Assembly: GCA_037043015.1 (NCBI GenBank)
Contig: CM073327.1
Coordinates: 9,902,727-9,966,726 of the forward strand
Length of the DNA: 64,000 nucleotides
Reading direction: 5' to 3'
DNA from: Bryum argenteum
Lineage: Eukaryota; Streptophyta; Bryopsida; Bryales; Bryaceae
Below, one piece after another: positions 1 to 12,700 of this stretch; positions within the stretch are counted from its first letter, which is position 1, and each line of letters opens with the position of its first letter. Below the pieces are notes generated by a model that ran no database searches, had not been told where the DNA came from, and saw only the letters and a program-made list of their open reading frames with translations. Made by a program: the position numbers and the translations under genes.

Positions 1-95
1 CGAAGTGACAATATTGAATCAGAAGATGCTTATCTTGTTGTAGTGCTTGCAGATGCGAATGTGAATTTAATGTCGTGTTTGCAAATGCAAATGTC

Positions 96-221
96 AGTTC
101 TGAAGATGTAGTGTGAGAAAGCAATATCGCAAGACCTAGTTCTGAAGATGTAGTGTGAAAAAGCAATATTGCAAGACCTAGTTCTGAAGATGTAGTGTGA
201 AAAAGCAATATTGCAAGACCT
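96..221. repeat. Tandem repeat, 42-base unit x 3
   Basis: Three head-to-tail copies of a 42-base unit begin at 96, 138 and 180. The first copy differs slightly from the other two, which are nearly identical. No coding role is visible. Confidence 0.85.
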
Positions 222-1037
222 CAGGAGGTTGTGAATGTCATGATACTATACATAGTGTAACATTTGGTTTTTGTAACTTCTTGACAAGATAAGAAATGAT
301 TCTCTAAATAAATATATAGATCTTATCAGGTTGAATTCGATACAAGTGATAAAAACAAGCTGGTGTGGATGATCACTACTATGAATCTACTTCAAAATAC
401 ATTGATTCAGATATATTGTCAAATTTTGTATACTTAAGTAAGTTACAATAAAAATAATAAGTACAATAAAAAAGATTATAATTAGGTCATTTTTGTAATT
501 TCTAGCGATTCGGGGTTATTAATACTTCCAAATTCAATATCATCAGCCACAACGACCCATTTTGAATTCCAATTATTCTCTACAACTCTCCAAAACATCG
601 AGCTTCCGACAACACCTCATGCAGCTCCAACCAACCGGTTGTTCCCAAGGTCATAATGTCACTCGCAAAACAAAACAAACTACATGCCTTGTCAGAAATA
701 GATATTATATATACTTTTAAGTCCATGAGAAGGAGACAACGAAGACAACGAAGCACTAAGTTCTTTGTTGGACGAACGTCACTTCATTACTTCAATATTC
801 TCGGGACTTGAAAGATACAAATTCTGAAACGCAGTCTCTGCAATATTTAAGTTGATCGGAGACGAAATTCTACTCTCATCGGGGCATAACATGAAAAAAC
901 AGCCCCAAAACTACATCCACACGATGCTACGATGCACAAACTCCTGAGCTCTTAACGCCCAAATTGTATATGCAAATTCCGCTATAGATTCAGTGGAAAA
1001 GGTGGGCTGGCTACTACAAAAATAAAAACGAGAATAA
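222..1037. other. AT-rich intergenic DNA and 3' flank of BRX1
   Basis: No conserved open frame, RNA gene or clear transposon end is seen. The right part should contain the 3' untranslated region and poly(A) site of the minus-strand BRX1 gene. Confidence 0.5.
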
Positions 1038-3208
1038 TTACTCGTCCCAGACATCAGCAAGTTCACTAGGCTCAAGCTGATTGTCTGCTTCATAAGTCTT
1101 GCGCCTCTGTTTAGCTTTGACCTTTTTCTGATACTTTCCTGCTTTCTTTCTCTTTGCTTGCGAACGCTCCTGTACAAACACTAAGTTTTAGAACAATGGA
1201 CACTTTAACCATTAAGTGAGAAGAAATCAAAGGTAGGTCAGTCATACCGCATTGGGCGATACGTAGAATGGATTCTCAAATAGGGTCTGTCCACCGAAAC
1301 TACCGCTGAAGATCTTGATCGGGTTCATGGCAAACCTCGGACCAGCCTATGATAAAACAAATGGCAGGAATCAGTACGTTATTGGTTGATGTTATATGTC
1401 AACTTTATATAGAAGGAACTAATGATCAGAATTGAAAAGTATTGTACCTCAACAAGCGTCATCTTCTCTAAGGCAGAGCGGTCAATCTTGGTAGTGGCAC
1501 TCTGAGTAGGCACTGATATCTGTGTCCACAAGAATCACGACGTATTCATAAGAAGCTGAAAGTGAATAATAAACTAAGCAACGACGAGAAGGCAAGTACT
1601 GCAACTCTTAAGTCCTAAAATTGATGTACAAACCTGATAATTGCGAAACCAAATGTGATTATCAAGGAAGGAGAATGTGAAGACATGATCGAAGAATGGT
1701 TTTGACTTCCGGTGGTCCTTCGGAGTGCAGAAAACCTACATGGCAGAGGCACAATATGAGTTTCATCACGACCACATTGAGCTGAATGTAAGGCAAAAAT
1801 GGCAACCGCATTAAGCTGAATTCAAGACATACAGACAGAAGACTTTCTTGAGAGGAGCTTACCTGCAAAAGAAGCTCTTTGAGGAGCTGTAGATGTGGAT
1901 GCATCTCAAATTCGGCAGAAAAAGAAAGAAGAGGTCTAGATCCTTTCAAATGATTTCCTGTGAGCTTCAGCTCTTCAGTTGTGTGAACTGCAATTCAACA
2001 GCAACAGGAAGGTATTCGTTTAGCAACTACATAAAGACAATAGACGAAAGACGTTTATGCGCACCGAGAGTGAGTCTCTGATTAGTGTACACACCTATGC
2101 GAGTACATCAATTGTACGAGGATACGTACCTGCTTTTAGTAGAAACTTAGCAGATGGGCCGCTTGGTGATTTTGATAACCACATGTACAAATCCTTTTTC
2201 TTTCTACACTGCAAACACAACCGAATCGAACGAGCGAGTTCAGCTGTATATTCACCAGATAAAGCAAAACGATTTATGAAAATCTGATGATCACCTTAGC
2301 CCTAAAGTGTTTCTCAACACAATAAAAGAGAACTCTCAACAAAAGCAAAGGTACCTCAAAGAGAAGGCAGCTGGAGCAGCCTTTCAAATCAGCTAGCTCA
2401 TTAAGCGTGTCGGCTTTATTGTCTTTCGCCTGCACCTTCACATCCTTCTTGCTATGCGGCAAAAGCGCCATGATATCCATCATCAAGTGCCGATACCTGG
2501 ACATTCACAGACCTCTACAACGATCAATTCTTAAATACTCCGACACGCTCAAAATTCTATAGCCTCAACCGTTGTCCCTGTAGGATTCAGCGACAAAAGC
2601 ATTGCCAATGTAAGTCACCAAGTGCCGATATCTGAACGTTCACAGACCTCTACATCAATCAACTCTAGAATACTCCGACATGTTCAAGTTCTGGCGCATA
2701 TAAATATCGGAATAAAAGCTTCACCGATTCACGTCTGCAGTTTGGCTGCCAATTTAGGGTTCAAGAAATATTCGCTCCAATGCAACACTAGCAAGCCCTT
2801 CCTGTAAATGTAAGAGCGATTGCTTCTGCTTTATTCAGACGGCCAGGTGAACTGACGGTTGATAGTCACAGGACTTGCCGCTGGACTTATACTACTCGGC
2901 TATGTAATCTAAGCTCTTGATGAAAGAGCACGCGTGATGGCCACTTGAGCCTGTGGAGCAAGTTCATACCTGAAGGTGATGCGCCGGGAGCAGAGCACGA
3001 GAGTCTTTTCCTTGTTGCGGAAGGGCACGGGGGCTTTAGGCGCAACTTCTTCGATTGCGGTGGTGGTGCCATTGGCTTCGACTTCGGCTTCGGGCTGAGG
3101 CTCTGGCTTCAGGCCCAGCAGGGTGCGCTTGCGCGGAGGCTCCGCTTCGGGGACGACGGGCTTGGTTGGCGGGGCGACCACCTGCTGCGCCTTGCGCTTC
3201 TTCCCCAT
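1038..3208 (-). CDS. BRX1: Ribosome biogenesis protein BRX1 (Brix domain)
   Basis: BRX1 is a nucleolar assembly factor needed to mature the 60S ribosomal subunit. Eight exons, read on the minus strand, are 3208-2970, 2496-2355, 2208-2130, 1987-1863, 1735-1634, 1519-1448, 1346-1248 and 1169-1038. All junctions are GT-AG and phase is kept, giving 329 aa, close to the usual 290-315. The N-terminus is basic (MGKKRK) with a Pro/Glu-rich linker. The Brix domain starts near residue 66 (CSRRITFRYRHLMMDI) and continues through NELADLKGCSSCLLFE, DLYMWLSKSPSGPSAKF, LTGNHLKGSRPLLSFS, HIWFRNYQ and GPRFAMNPIKIFSGSFGG. A lysine/arginine-rich tail ends in ELADVWDE. The ATG was chosen because it begins the conserved lysine-rich start. 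It is divergent from NRPA1, which also acts in the nucleolus. Confidence 0.96.
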
Positions 3209-3308
3209 CCTTCCGAATTGCAATGAAATCAGAAGAAGAAAATTGCAGAGCTCTCGCTTTCGTGTGAGAAAGTCGGATTCTGGGTTTCTCGAGAGTCGAG
3301 GTTTCGCA

Positions 3309-3329
3309 TTAGGGTTTAGGGTTTTAGGG
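3309..3329 (-). promoter_or_regulatory. Telo-box cluster upstream of BRX1
   Basis: Three overlapping AAACCCTAA-type motifs (read on the minus strand) lie 100-120 bases before the BRX1 ATG. Telo-boxes are known plant promoter or 5' leader elements of ribosomal-protein and ribosome-biogenesis genes. The motif is seen directly; its function here is inferred. Confidence 0.7.
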
Positions 3330-3429
3330 TTCCTATGGTTCTCGCCTCGGTCCAGGTCACGTTTGAGCAATTGCTGGGCGAGCTGTCAAATGTTTTGGGA
3401 CCGAGGTGCCCGGCTTTACGGGTAGGCAA

Positions 3430-6400
3430 TCGAAGTCAAAACTGATCAAACATTGGATAATTACAAGTTTATTTGTCATTAAGTACAATTTGGCAAGTGG
3501 CATGTTCTAGTGCAATGGCTAAATACCTCTTATTTCAAGCTGAGATACTTTAAAACATAATTGTATAGATGGCAATGCATTTGTGTGGACGGATGGATGA
3601 CTAGTGATCATCTCCATCATTTGATCACTTTTGACAATCCTTGAGATTCAAAAATTCATGAAGTCATGTGAACAAATTCGTGAGAGATCTTCCACTAGCA
3701 CTCATAGAACTTTGAATTCTCAAGTCTTTGATGGTTGTGTACACAATTATTGTTACTGTGTAGGCCTTCTTCTTTAGTGTTTCAAAGGCCACAGACTCAA
3801 GATAATGTAGTTTTGATGCTCTTCATAGAATGTTCTCATACGGTAAGTGTGGAAAGTTTTCATTATCTTCGTTAACTACATGTTTTAAATGTTTTAGACA
3901 AAAAGCGGCTTGAGTGGAGGTAGACCTCGAAAGTTGGATAAAGCACATAAACGAAGGTGTGTATTAGAAATGGTGAGTATTTAGTGCACATTTAGCAAGG
4001 TCTTTGCAAAAAGTATTGAGAGTGAAAGTGACCTCTCATACTATTAAATGTGCACTTCATAGAGCTGATTTACGTTTCAAACCACTTGCCCTTAAAGCAT
4101 CCAGCATAATAGAACATTCTCCACAAAAAGCACCACAAATGCTTCACTACAAGGGCTAAGTAAAAACAACGCATGTCATCTAGAGAAGCAATTAAATTGC
4201 AACACAGGCGATAATCTGATTACCGTGCTGAAAAGGGTCTCCGTCCGTTCTTCATTAGACCAGAACACTATAATATACCTCTTGCATGATAGTGGTATCT
4301 ATCTGCCAAGCAAAATAGTTTTTTGGAATTCCAAACTTTGTATATGATATCCTACAAGTAGGAGATATGAAGTCGTAGTTTTAAGTCGCTTATTTCATGT
4401 CAAGGTTCCAATTCGAGGCAGCAGCGATGTATGGAAGCTTGAAAGAGTCTATCTCCAAAAGGCTGATACTGCCTCTCTTCCTAAAGAAAACTAAGATTTG
4501 GTATAAACACTTGTCGCACAAATTATTCAAGACTTGATATTACTAAACATGTCCCTTCAAGAAGGATACAAATCCTAATGATATTTTAAGACTCACATTC
4601 TAAGAGCCTTGTTTCTATGTGTCACACCTCGTGCGCCCAATTCAAACAAGTTGAAGAGACATGTTGTGTATTCCTTCTCCAAAATAAAGCATGCGTTTAT
4701 CCAAATGCGGAACCTTATAAGCATTGCCCCTTGTATTTTTGATAACTTAAATCATGCAACTTTGCCACGTTATGAAAATATCAAGAAGCTTGTTTGAGCT
4801 AAGTGTCCAATATGCTTTTCTATGTTAGATGAGTTCGTTGAGTCTGCTCCGTAGCAATTGATGTTGTGGGGATTGAATCCCATGAAACAATTCGGGATGA
4901 GGGAAATTCATGTTTGAGCTATTCGGAGGTTGATTTTTTGATTTTATTATAAATCCATCCTTCATCATCTCAATGGCCAATTCACGAACATTGTTGTTGA
5001 GGTGTAGACCAACATTTTCCTATTGACTATAAATACTACGAGATGTTTTCTCACTCCACGAATGCAGCCATTTAGATTGGATGGTGGGGAACAATTTTTC
5101 AATGAACATTTTTTGTGTCTCCTCATTGTCGATAAATACGATGCACTTCGTCTCCAAAGTCTGTGCTACACGGTTTTTGCTATTTTGCTTTGTGCGCTCC
5201 CGGAAGACAAATGGAAAGATTTTTCTTCCATGTCATCATCAAACACAGGGTACAACAATTGCAACAAGAAACATCACTTTGCTATTGAAGCTTTTGCTTT
5301 TTGTAGTTTGATAAGTGGCTGCTCGTGTGTCTCTAATTAAGATATTGCTTTCTGCTCTATAATTTAGAGCCACTCCTCTTTGACGTGAATTAAATTCGCC
5401 ATGTCTTTGGAATAGTCGGAATCATCTCGGTTCATACGGTTTATTTGCATTTGAATGAGGCTTGGTGGATCCATTCCTCACAATACAATGCACACTGCCC
5501 TTCCACACACCGAAATGAACAATCAAGGATCACATGTTCTGACGGTTGGCCAAGGAATGGTCTTAAAAACATCCATATGAACCAAAAGTTTCTTGCAACT
5601 AACTTTGTGGGTACAGAACTCTCGATAAGAGAGGAGGAAAGTTGAAGAGCCATCGTGAAGATACAATAAAAGAATTGTGGATAGGAAAATTGGAATACCT
5701 ACTTTGATAGCCACCAATGTGAGGCCAAATTTTGGATAAGAATAGAAATGGCGTTCATTTTAACCGTTTTTAATCAAATGCGCCTAGCTATTTTTGGCCA
5801 AGAAATACAATTTTGGAAAAGAATTCATAGATGAATATGTAGGCAAGCTCTTTGGATCTCGAGTGTACAAACTTGTAATAGACTTAGTGAAAATCATGTG
5901 TACCAATATATGGGTTGTGAGGCTGCATAGATTGCGAGATCATAACAAATTAGTACTCAAAACTGACTATAGAATTCCCCCATTTTCACTTTGGAGTAGA
6001 AATACTACTAACAAACCAATTGCAATCACCAGATCACCAACTAGAAAGTTGGTTACATTCATCTCATAAACACCCTAGTATTAGGGAATCAACCAATGAA
6101 ATTGAATGTTAAAGCAAGAGTGTGTGCATAGGATTTCTAAGCCTACTCAACATAAGTTGGCAACCTTCTACGATTAAAAATACTCCAAATCTCCTCTTTA
6201 TGCATAAACACTCACTATTTGTTAAGTGACGTATACCATATCTCTCTGCCTAACATAATGGTCGACCTCTGAAGAAACCAACCACATTCTCAAGTGTAAT
6301 TGGAATGCAAAATGGCAACATCTTAATAAGAAGTTATTTGGATTCAAAAGAGAGCACAACTTCAACAAATTTTATTACTCCATTCCTACACCGGAAGAGG

Positions 6401-6480
6401 GATTTTGGGCAGGCAGGGGTTTTGGGCGGGCAGGCTGACGACATCCCAAAAAGGAGGGGGAGTTAAGGACAAGGCACGCC
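3430..6480. other. Intergenic region between BRX1 and NRPA1 with decayed repeats
   Basis: AT-rich DNA between two divergent genes. Around 5950-6080 it holds a piece of the dispersed repeat seen again at about 22680-22830, 38760-38880 and 47390-47530 (shared stretch around CACCAACTAGAAAG). Open frames of about 105 aa near 5.0-5.3 kb match nothing I recognise and have no conserved motif. No RNA gene was found. Confidence 0.5.
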
Positions 6481-6498
6481 CAAGACTCGCAGAATACG

Positions 6499-6514
6499 TA
6501 GGGTTTAGGGTTTA
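6499..6514 (+). promoter_or_regulatory. Telo-box pair upstream of NRPA1
   Basis: Two overlapping TAGGGTTTA units about 260 bases before the NRPA1 ATG match the plant telo-box in reverse orientation. The same motif class occurs upstream of BRX1, suggesting shared growth-linked control of the two nucleolar genes. Confidence 0.6.
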
Positions 6515-6773
6515 AGCAGCTTAGCTTCAACAGTGATTTTGCTGAGAACAGAGATTCTGAATGCCTGAGACCCCTCTCTGAATTGTGAGGAGGTTAGGGC
6601 TGGCTAGTGTAGTTGGAAATTTGTCGTTGACCAGAAGCTAACTGAAAATCAATTGTGAGTAGCCGAGATTGGTTCCTTGTGACTCGTCTGGGAAGAGACT
6701 GCTGTGAAGGCTTGTTGTCGATTATGTTTCAAAAGCGGTGATTATACGCTGCGGTGATTGTGCGGGTGCAGCC

Positions 6774-9700
6774 ATGAGTCGCTTGCAGGGCCGCCCGGAG
6801 GTGAGTCCTCACAAACAGTCGATTATAATTCTACAGTCACCATTTCATGAATACGACTAGAATCAGTCATGTCCAAAGAACAGAATCCTGGAAGCGAGCC
6901 AGAAACCTTGACTGTAGCAGAATCAGTTGAAGCAATTGGATTTCAGGTGGACCGGGGCACGATCAGGCGATGGTGGTACCTGAGTCTGCTGGTTTCGGAA
7001 TCGTAACCAGGTTTCGGGTTTTGGCAGGTGGTCATGAACAATGTGGAAGCAGTCGGTTTCTCGTTCTACACAGACGAGGAGAAGCACGCCATAAGCGTGA
7101 GGCAGATTGTGAGCCCTTTGCTTTTCGACAATTTAAAAAACCCTGTCATAGGAGGGCTTTACGACCCGGCACTGGGTCCGTTGAATCAACAGGCAACGTA
7201 AACATCTGACTCTTCTGTGGCGATCGTGGATTTTGCTTCATCATGTTTTGACGGCTCTTTCGAGTCTCTGACACACGTTTTGATGTGTCAACCAGATGCA
7301 CAACATGTCGGCAACCGCAATTGCATTGCACAGGTCATTTTGGTCATATCGACCTCGTGCTACCTGTTTACAATCCTTTGGTATTCAAGGAGCTCGTGAA
7401 GATTTTGAAGTGGATCTGTGTTTTCTGTCATCATTTCAAAATGAGCGAAGAGCGGGTAAGAGTCTTTGGGCTTGATTTCATTTTCTAGGGTTTAGGGTTT
7501 AAGGATGGTGAAGTGGGTTTGTGATGTCTGTCATCATTTCAAAATGCACGAAGAGCTTGGGCTCGAGTTCATTTCTTAGAGTTTAGGGTTTTTTGGTTCA
7601 TAGTTTCAGTGATCTATGTCATTTGCAGGTTAGGTTATTTGCAACAAAATTGGAGCTCATTGCCGAAGGCAGGATGGTTGAGGCTGCAAGGGTACAACTT
7701 CCGAGCAAAGACGGTGACGAAGAAGGTCCAGGCGAGAATCTTTCTGACGAGGATGTCGAGACAATTTTGAGCAAAGCATCACTGACGAAGAGTGGAAATG
7801 CTAGAACTCAATGGACTTCTGCTCAGCTAGCAGCCGCTCGGGCCGTCATTCTTCGCTTCAAGGATGACATGCCGAAAACCAAGTGTGAAAATTGCAAAGC
7901 CCACGTTCCAGCCATAAAACAATCAGGAGTGGGAAAAATATTTCAGGTGAACATCAAGTTCAAGTAGCTTTGCATTTAGAACTACCTCCTGGGATAATTT
8001 ACGGGCATTTCCGAACTCATGTAATTGTTGGTTGCCGAATGTAGGAGCCGCTGGGAAGCAACTACCGCAGTAACAATCTGATGCGCGGCATAAGGAACGC
8101 CGTGTCATTGCGTAACCTCCGAAAAGTTGACAGTTCAGATGATGTAATGGACGGTGACAGGGAGGGCGTGGATGCTATGGAAATCGACATGGATTTAGTT
8201 GATGGTAGCAAGGGAGATAAATCTTCTAGTGGGAAAGCGAGCGGCATGTCATCAAGTGATTATGAGCTATGGACAAAGAAGAGGTTCCTAACCACGAGTG
8301 AAGTAAGTTTTCTGTGACGTATCTGTATTTGTTAACTTGACAGCATTTTGAAATTTCGTTAATTTCGATAGATGAAGCGCTCTAATGATTTGGTTGAAAC
8401 TGACGATTCTTGCATCAGTAGTACGTCCATAGAGCCCATCAGGCGCTTCGGACCTCGATTTTGATCAATCTTGTTTGCAGGTCAGAGAACACATTCGTTT
8501 GACCTGGGAGACAGAAAAGACGATCTGCGCTCTTGTGTGGGGTCTGGGTGCAGTTGGTGGCCATGCGGGTTTGGATGCCACTTCGAAGTCTTGTGCCTCG
8601 ATGTTTTTCCTAGAGACTCTTCTAGTCACTCCAAACAGATTTCGACCCCCAAACGTCATGAATGGCGATGTAAGTATAATGTGCCTAGTGTGATTGATTG
8701 GCTGAATGCTCTCTAATTTTCAGGCTCCTTAGGTGGAGTTGTTTGGCGAGACTTCAAGTTGCTACAATGCACGAGTTTCTTGGTTTTATCTTACATGGTT
8801 GTGATGCCTTGCTAACACGTTCATGACTTGTTATTGAAAGTGATTTTTCTCGTTACTGTTCTGTTTATTGCAGGTTTTGGAACACCCACAGAATGTGATT
8901 TATGGTCGTGTGATTCAAGGCAATATTGCACTAACGGAGGCTTCTAGAGGCAAGAAGCTGGCGGACGGAACCACCCAGAAACCTGACATTGGTCTCTGTA
9001 GCAGGCTTTGGTTGGCTTTGCAAAACGAAGTTTGCGCTCTTCTTGATAGTAGCACTGGTAATCCTCTCGTTTATCACTGTTCTTTGGCAGCGCATTAAGA
9101 AGTATGGCATGGTTCGGCTTATTGGTCAGCAATGTTACTTAGTAATCTTGTGACACCACTCGGATCCAAGATCCCTCACGACCATCCTTGTGAGGTTGTC
9201 AGCCTCAGTAGTACACTGTCTGAGATGTTAACCCCAATGGCTTAGAGTATTTGATACCAAGATTATCAAATTGATTCGTTCTTGTTTTTGAATGTAATCA
9301 GCAACTGACCTGGGAAAGAATCAGCAAAGCGGAGGTGTTCGACAACTACTTGAGAAAAAAGAAGGATTGTTCCGAATGAATATGATGGGTAAGCGCGTCA
9401 ACTACGCGTGTCGATCTGTTATCTCTCCAGATCCTTACATCGCGGTGAACGAAATTGGCATTCCGCCATATTTTGCGACGCGCTTAACGTACCCGGAGGT
9501 AAATTGTGCTGCTGCTGAAAACTTATCAAGTACTCCCTCTGTCCCATTATAAATGTCCAGTAGGTTCTTTTGAATCTATCTTGAGAGGTAGATTTGAGAG
9601 AAGCTATTGGACAGTTATAATGGGACAGAGGGAGTACATCTGTAGCTGTGCAAGTGTATTGTCCGTCAGTGGAACATCCTTATGCCGATTGGTAATGCTG

Positions 9701-12700
9701 AAAGTGTTCAGAGATGCACATTATCCTAGTCATTTCGCTCTCAACCTGCAGCGCCTTTGAATCAGGGCCTGATGGTAAATGACAAAAAATTGTTCACAGA
9801 GAGTGACACCTTGGAACGTTCATCAAATGAGAGAGGCAGTTGAGAATGGCCCCGATTTGCATCCTGGTGCAACTCATGTGGAAGATGAAGCGGGACGGAT
9901 TATTGGGTTGGATAAACTTCCGAAGCACAAGCGTTCGGCACTGGCAAAGACGCTCCTTTCGACTCCTGGAATGGCAGTAAGGGGCACGAATGTTGGTGCA
10001 GGCAGGTCAGTCGGAAAGACAGTGTACAGGCACCTTCGAGATGGGGATGTGTTACTGGTCAATCGCCAGGTGGGCCAAATGTTGAGCATGATTTGTGGAC
10101 TGCCAGATGTTAGGAGTACTTTATTCACTTCTTAGAACTGGTCGAATATGCATGTACTATCAAAATTGTACGGAATCTTGAGACGTTGTGTCAATGTCTC
10201 AATCTGTTCTTGTGATCCCTTTTCAAGTATCTGGTGATTAACTTCTATAGTCCGTTGAACAGCCAACACTGCACAAACCAGGAGTGATGGCCCATAAAGC
10301 GCGAGTGCTGAAGGGAGAGAAGACCTTGCGTTTGCATTATGCCAACTGCAGGTGCAGAATGCCTGAACTTTACATTTCCATGGCTTATTACGTCAAAATT
10401 ACAAGTTGATCTCCGAGTCACTCAGGAATCATGTAATTCTTTATTGCTTTCACCCGGAACTGCCTTCTAATAATTATGGAATGATGGGGCTTGCAGTACT
10501 TTCAATGCAGATTTCGATGGTGATGAGATGAATGTCCACTTTCCACAAGAGGAACTGGGACGGGCAGAGGCTTATGAAATCGTGAACGCTGACCAGCAAT
10601 ATGTTGTGCCAACTAGTGGCGACCCAATTCGTGGACTTATCCAGGTAGAGTATTCACAAAATTCAATTCGAGCTGATTAGGGAGCGTTGTCGTTGAAAGT
10701 GCACTTGGTCCGAACATCATGTTTTGAGTTGACGTACATGGTAGCCCGTTGTGAACCAAATTCGATTATTTTTTGCCCATCATTTGCTTGCAGGATCACA
10801 TTGTAAGTGCGACGTTACTCACGAAGCGAGACACATTTTTGACTAAAGAGGAATATCATCAGCTAGTTTACTCGGCATGCGTAACTATGACTGTTCCTGG
10901 TCTTAAGCGAAAGACGCCGAATGCTGCATTGAGTGTTCTTGATCAAGAGGCTTCGATTATCCCTCTTCCTCCCGCAATCATGAAGCCGCAGCCTTTGTGG
11001 ACTGGAAAGCAAGTAAGATTTTACTCAATGTGAATTTTGCAGTGTTATGATTTAGATTGTTGTTTATTATGCGTAATAAACTATCCAGGACATTTCCATC
11101 TTCTCCATGTTGTTTGTGGTCGTGAAACAGCCACGAGATAATACACTTCATTGTTGCTTTGATGTTCCTGCCTCCTAATGCGATGATACTTTGTCTGTTG
11201 AAAGTCGTGAGTTGGCGGATGCAGTATCTAACATACAGTGTGAATTTCCGTTTTACCAGTTGCGGCTTTTTTCTTTTAGTGACAATGAGCAGCATGTACT
11301 TGACAGGTTTTGACCACAGTTTTCAATCACATAACTTATGGGCTCCCGCCATTCACTTTGAAAGCACCTATTAAAGTTTCTGGAGATTATTGGGGGAAGA
11401 ATAGTGGCGAACTTGACTTGATTGTGAAGGATAATGAGCTCGTCTGTGGAGTAATTGACAAGGCTCAGTTTGGAAAATACGGTATCGTACACAGCTTCCA
11501 GGAACTTTATGGGCCTGGGATGGCTGGCCGTTTGCTATCAGTTTTCAGCCGGCTCTTCACTGGTTACCTTCAGGTGAGCTTCATGGTTCCAGTCACTGCT
11601 TTCATTCGAGTCCACTGATATCTATTGATTCTTGTTCGTTTCAACCAGGGCAGTTCCTTACTACAAATTGTATATTTCAGACACTCTTAGAAGTATTCCA
11701 AGATACCATAAAAGACCTATAAGAGCTTCATTGCGAGTATGTGTATCAGTGAACATTTCGGCAACCTCTGAATTCTGACGCCGACTCTGTGTTATGTGAG
11801 CCAGACGCATGGATTCACATGTGGGTTTGGAGATCTTTTGGTTGTTCCAAATGCTGAGGAAGCTAGACGTCAAAAGTTGAGGTTGACCGACAATTTAGGT
11901 GACAAAGTCCATGCGAACTTCGTTGGTATCAACGAGACCGACAAAGGTGATATTCTCATTCATGGCGAATGTTCTTGTAAATGCACAATTCAGAGGTTTT
12001 AGTAGTAAGAGAATTATCGTGGGATTCTACAGCAGGTTGTCGTTCTGTAACTATTTTCATATTTTCGTTTCTACGTATTGCCAGCTTTGTGGGTGATCTT
12101 TTTAGTTAACCTTTCATGGTCTGATGAGCAGAGTTGCACTTGGAGGAGATTCGGGATGACGTTGAAAAGATGATGCAAATGAAAGAAGACAAAGCAAGTG
12201 CACGGCTTGATATGCTTATGACCAGTGCCCTGAATCGCATTACTTCTGACATCAACAGCACCATCTTCCCGAAGGGGTTGATGAAGCCTTTCCCCGCGAA
12301 TTGTCTTTCATTGATGACCATCACTGGTGCTAAAGGAGGACTTGTAAGATTCATCGCCTTGTTAACAGATGCTACTGCTGGTGCTATTCGTACATACTCA
12401 TGATGTCCTTCAGGAATAGACTGCCTGAAACATCTACCCCTAACTGTCTTTGTGTTGATTTTCTTTTATCATTATTTTTTTATCTTCAGAAATGATGTTG
12501 TTGTGAGAAGTCACTTAAGAATCTGATCAATGACGCAGGTAAATTTCACCCAAATTTCGTCATTGCTTGGACAACAAGAACTTGAGGGCAAGCGTGTGCC
12601 TCGTATGAGTTCTGGGAAGACGCTGCCTTGTTTTTCTCCTTGGGACCCTAGTGCTCGTGCTGGAGGATTCATCGGAGATCGCTTCTTGACCGGTCTTCGT

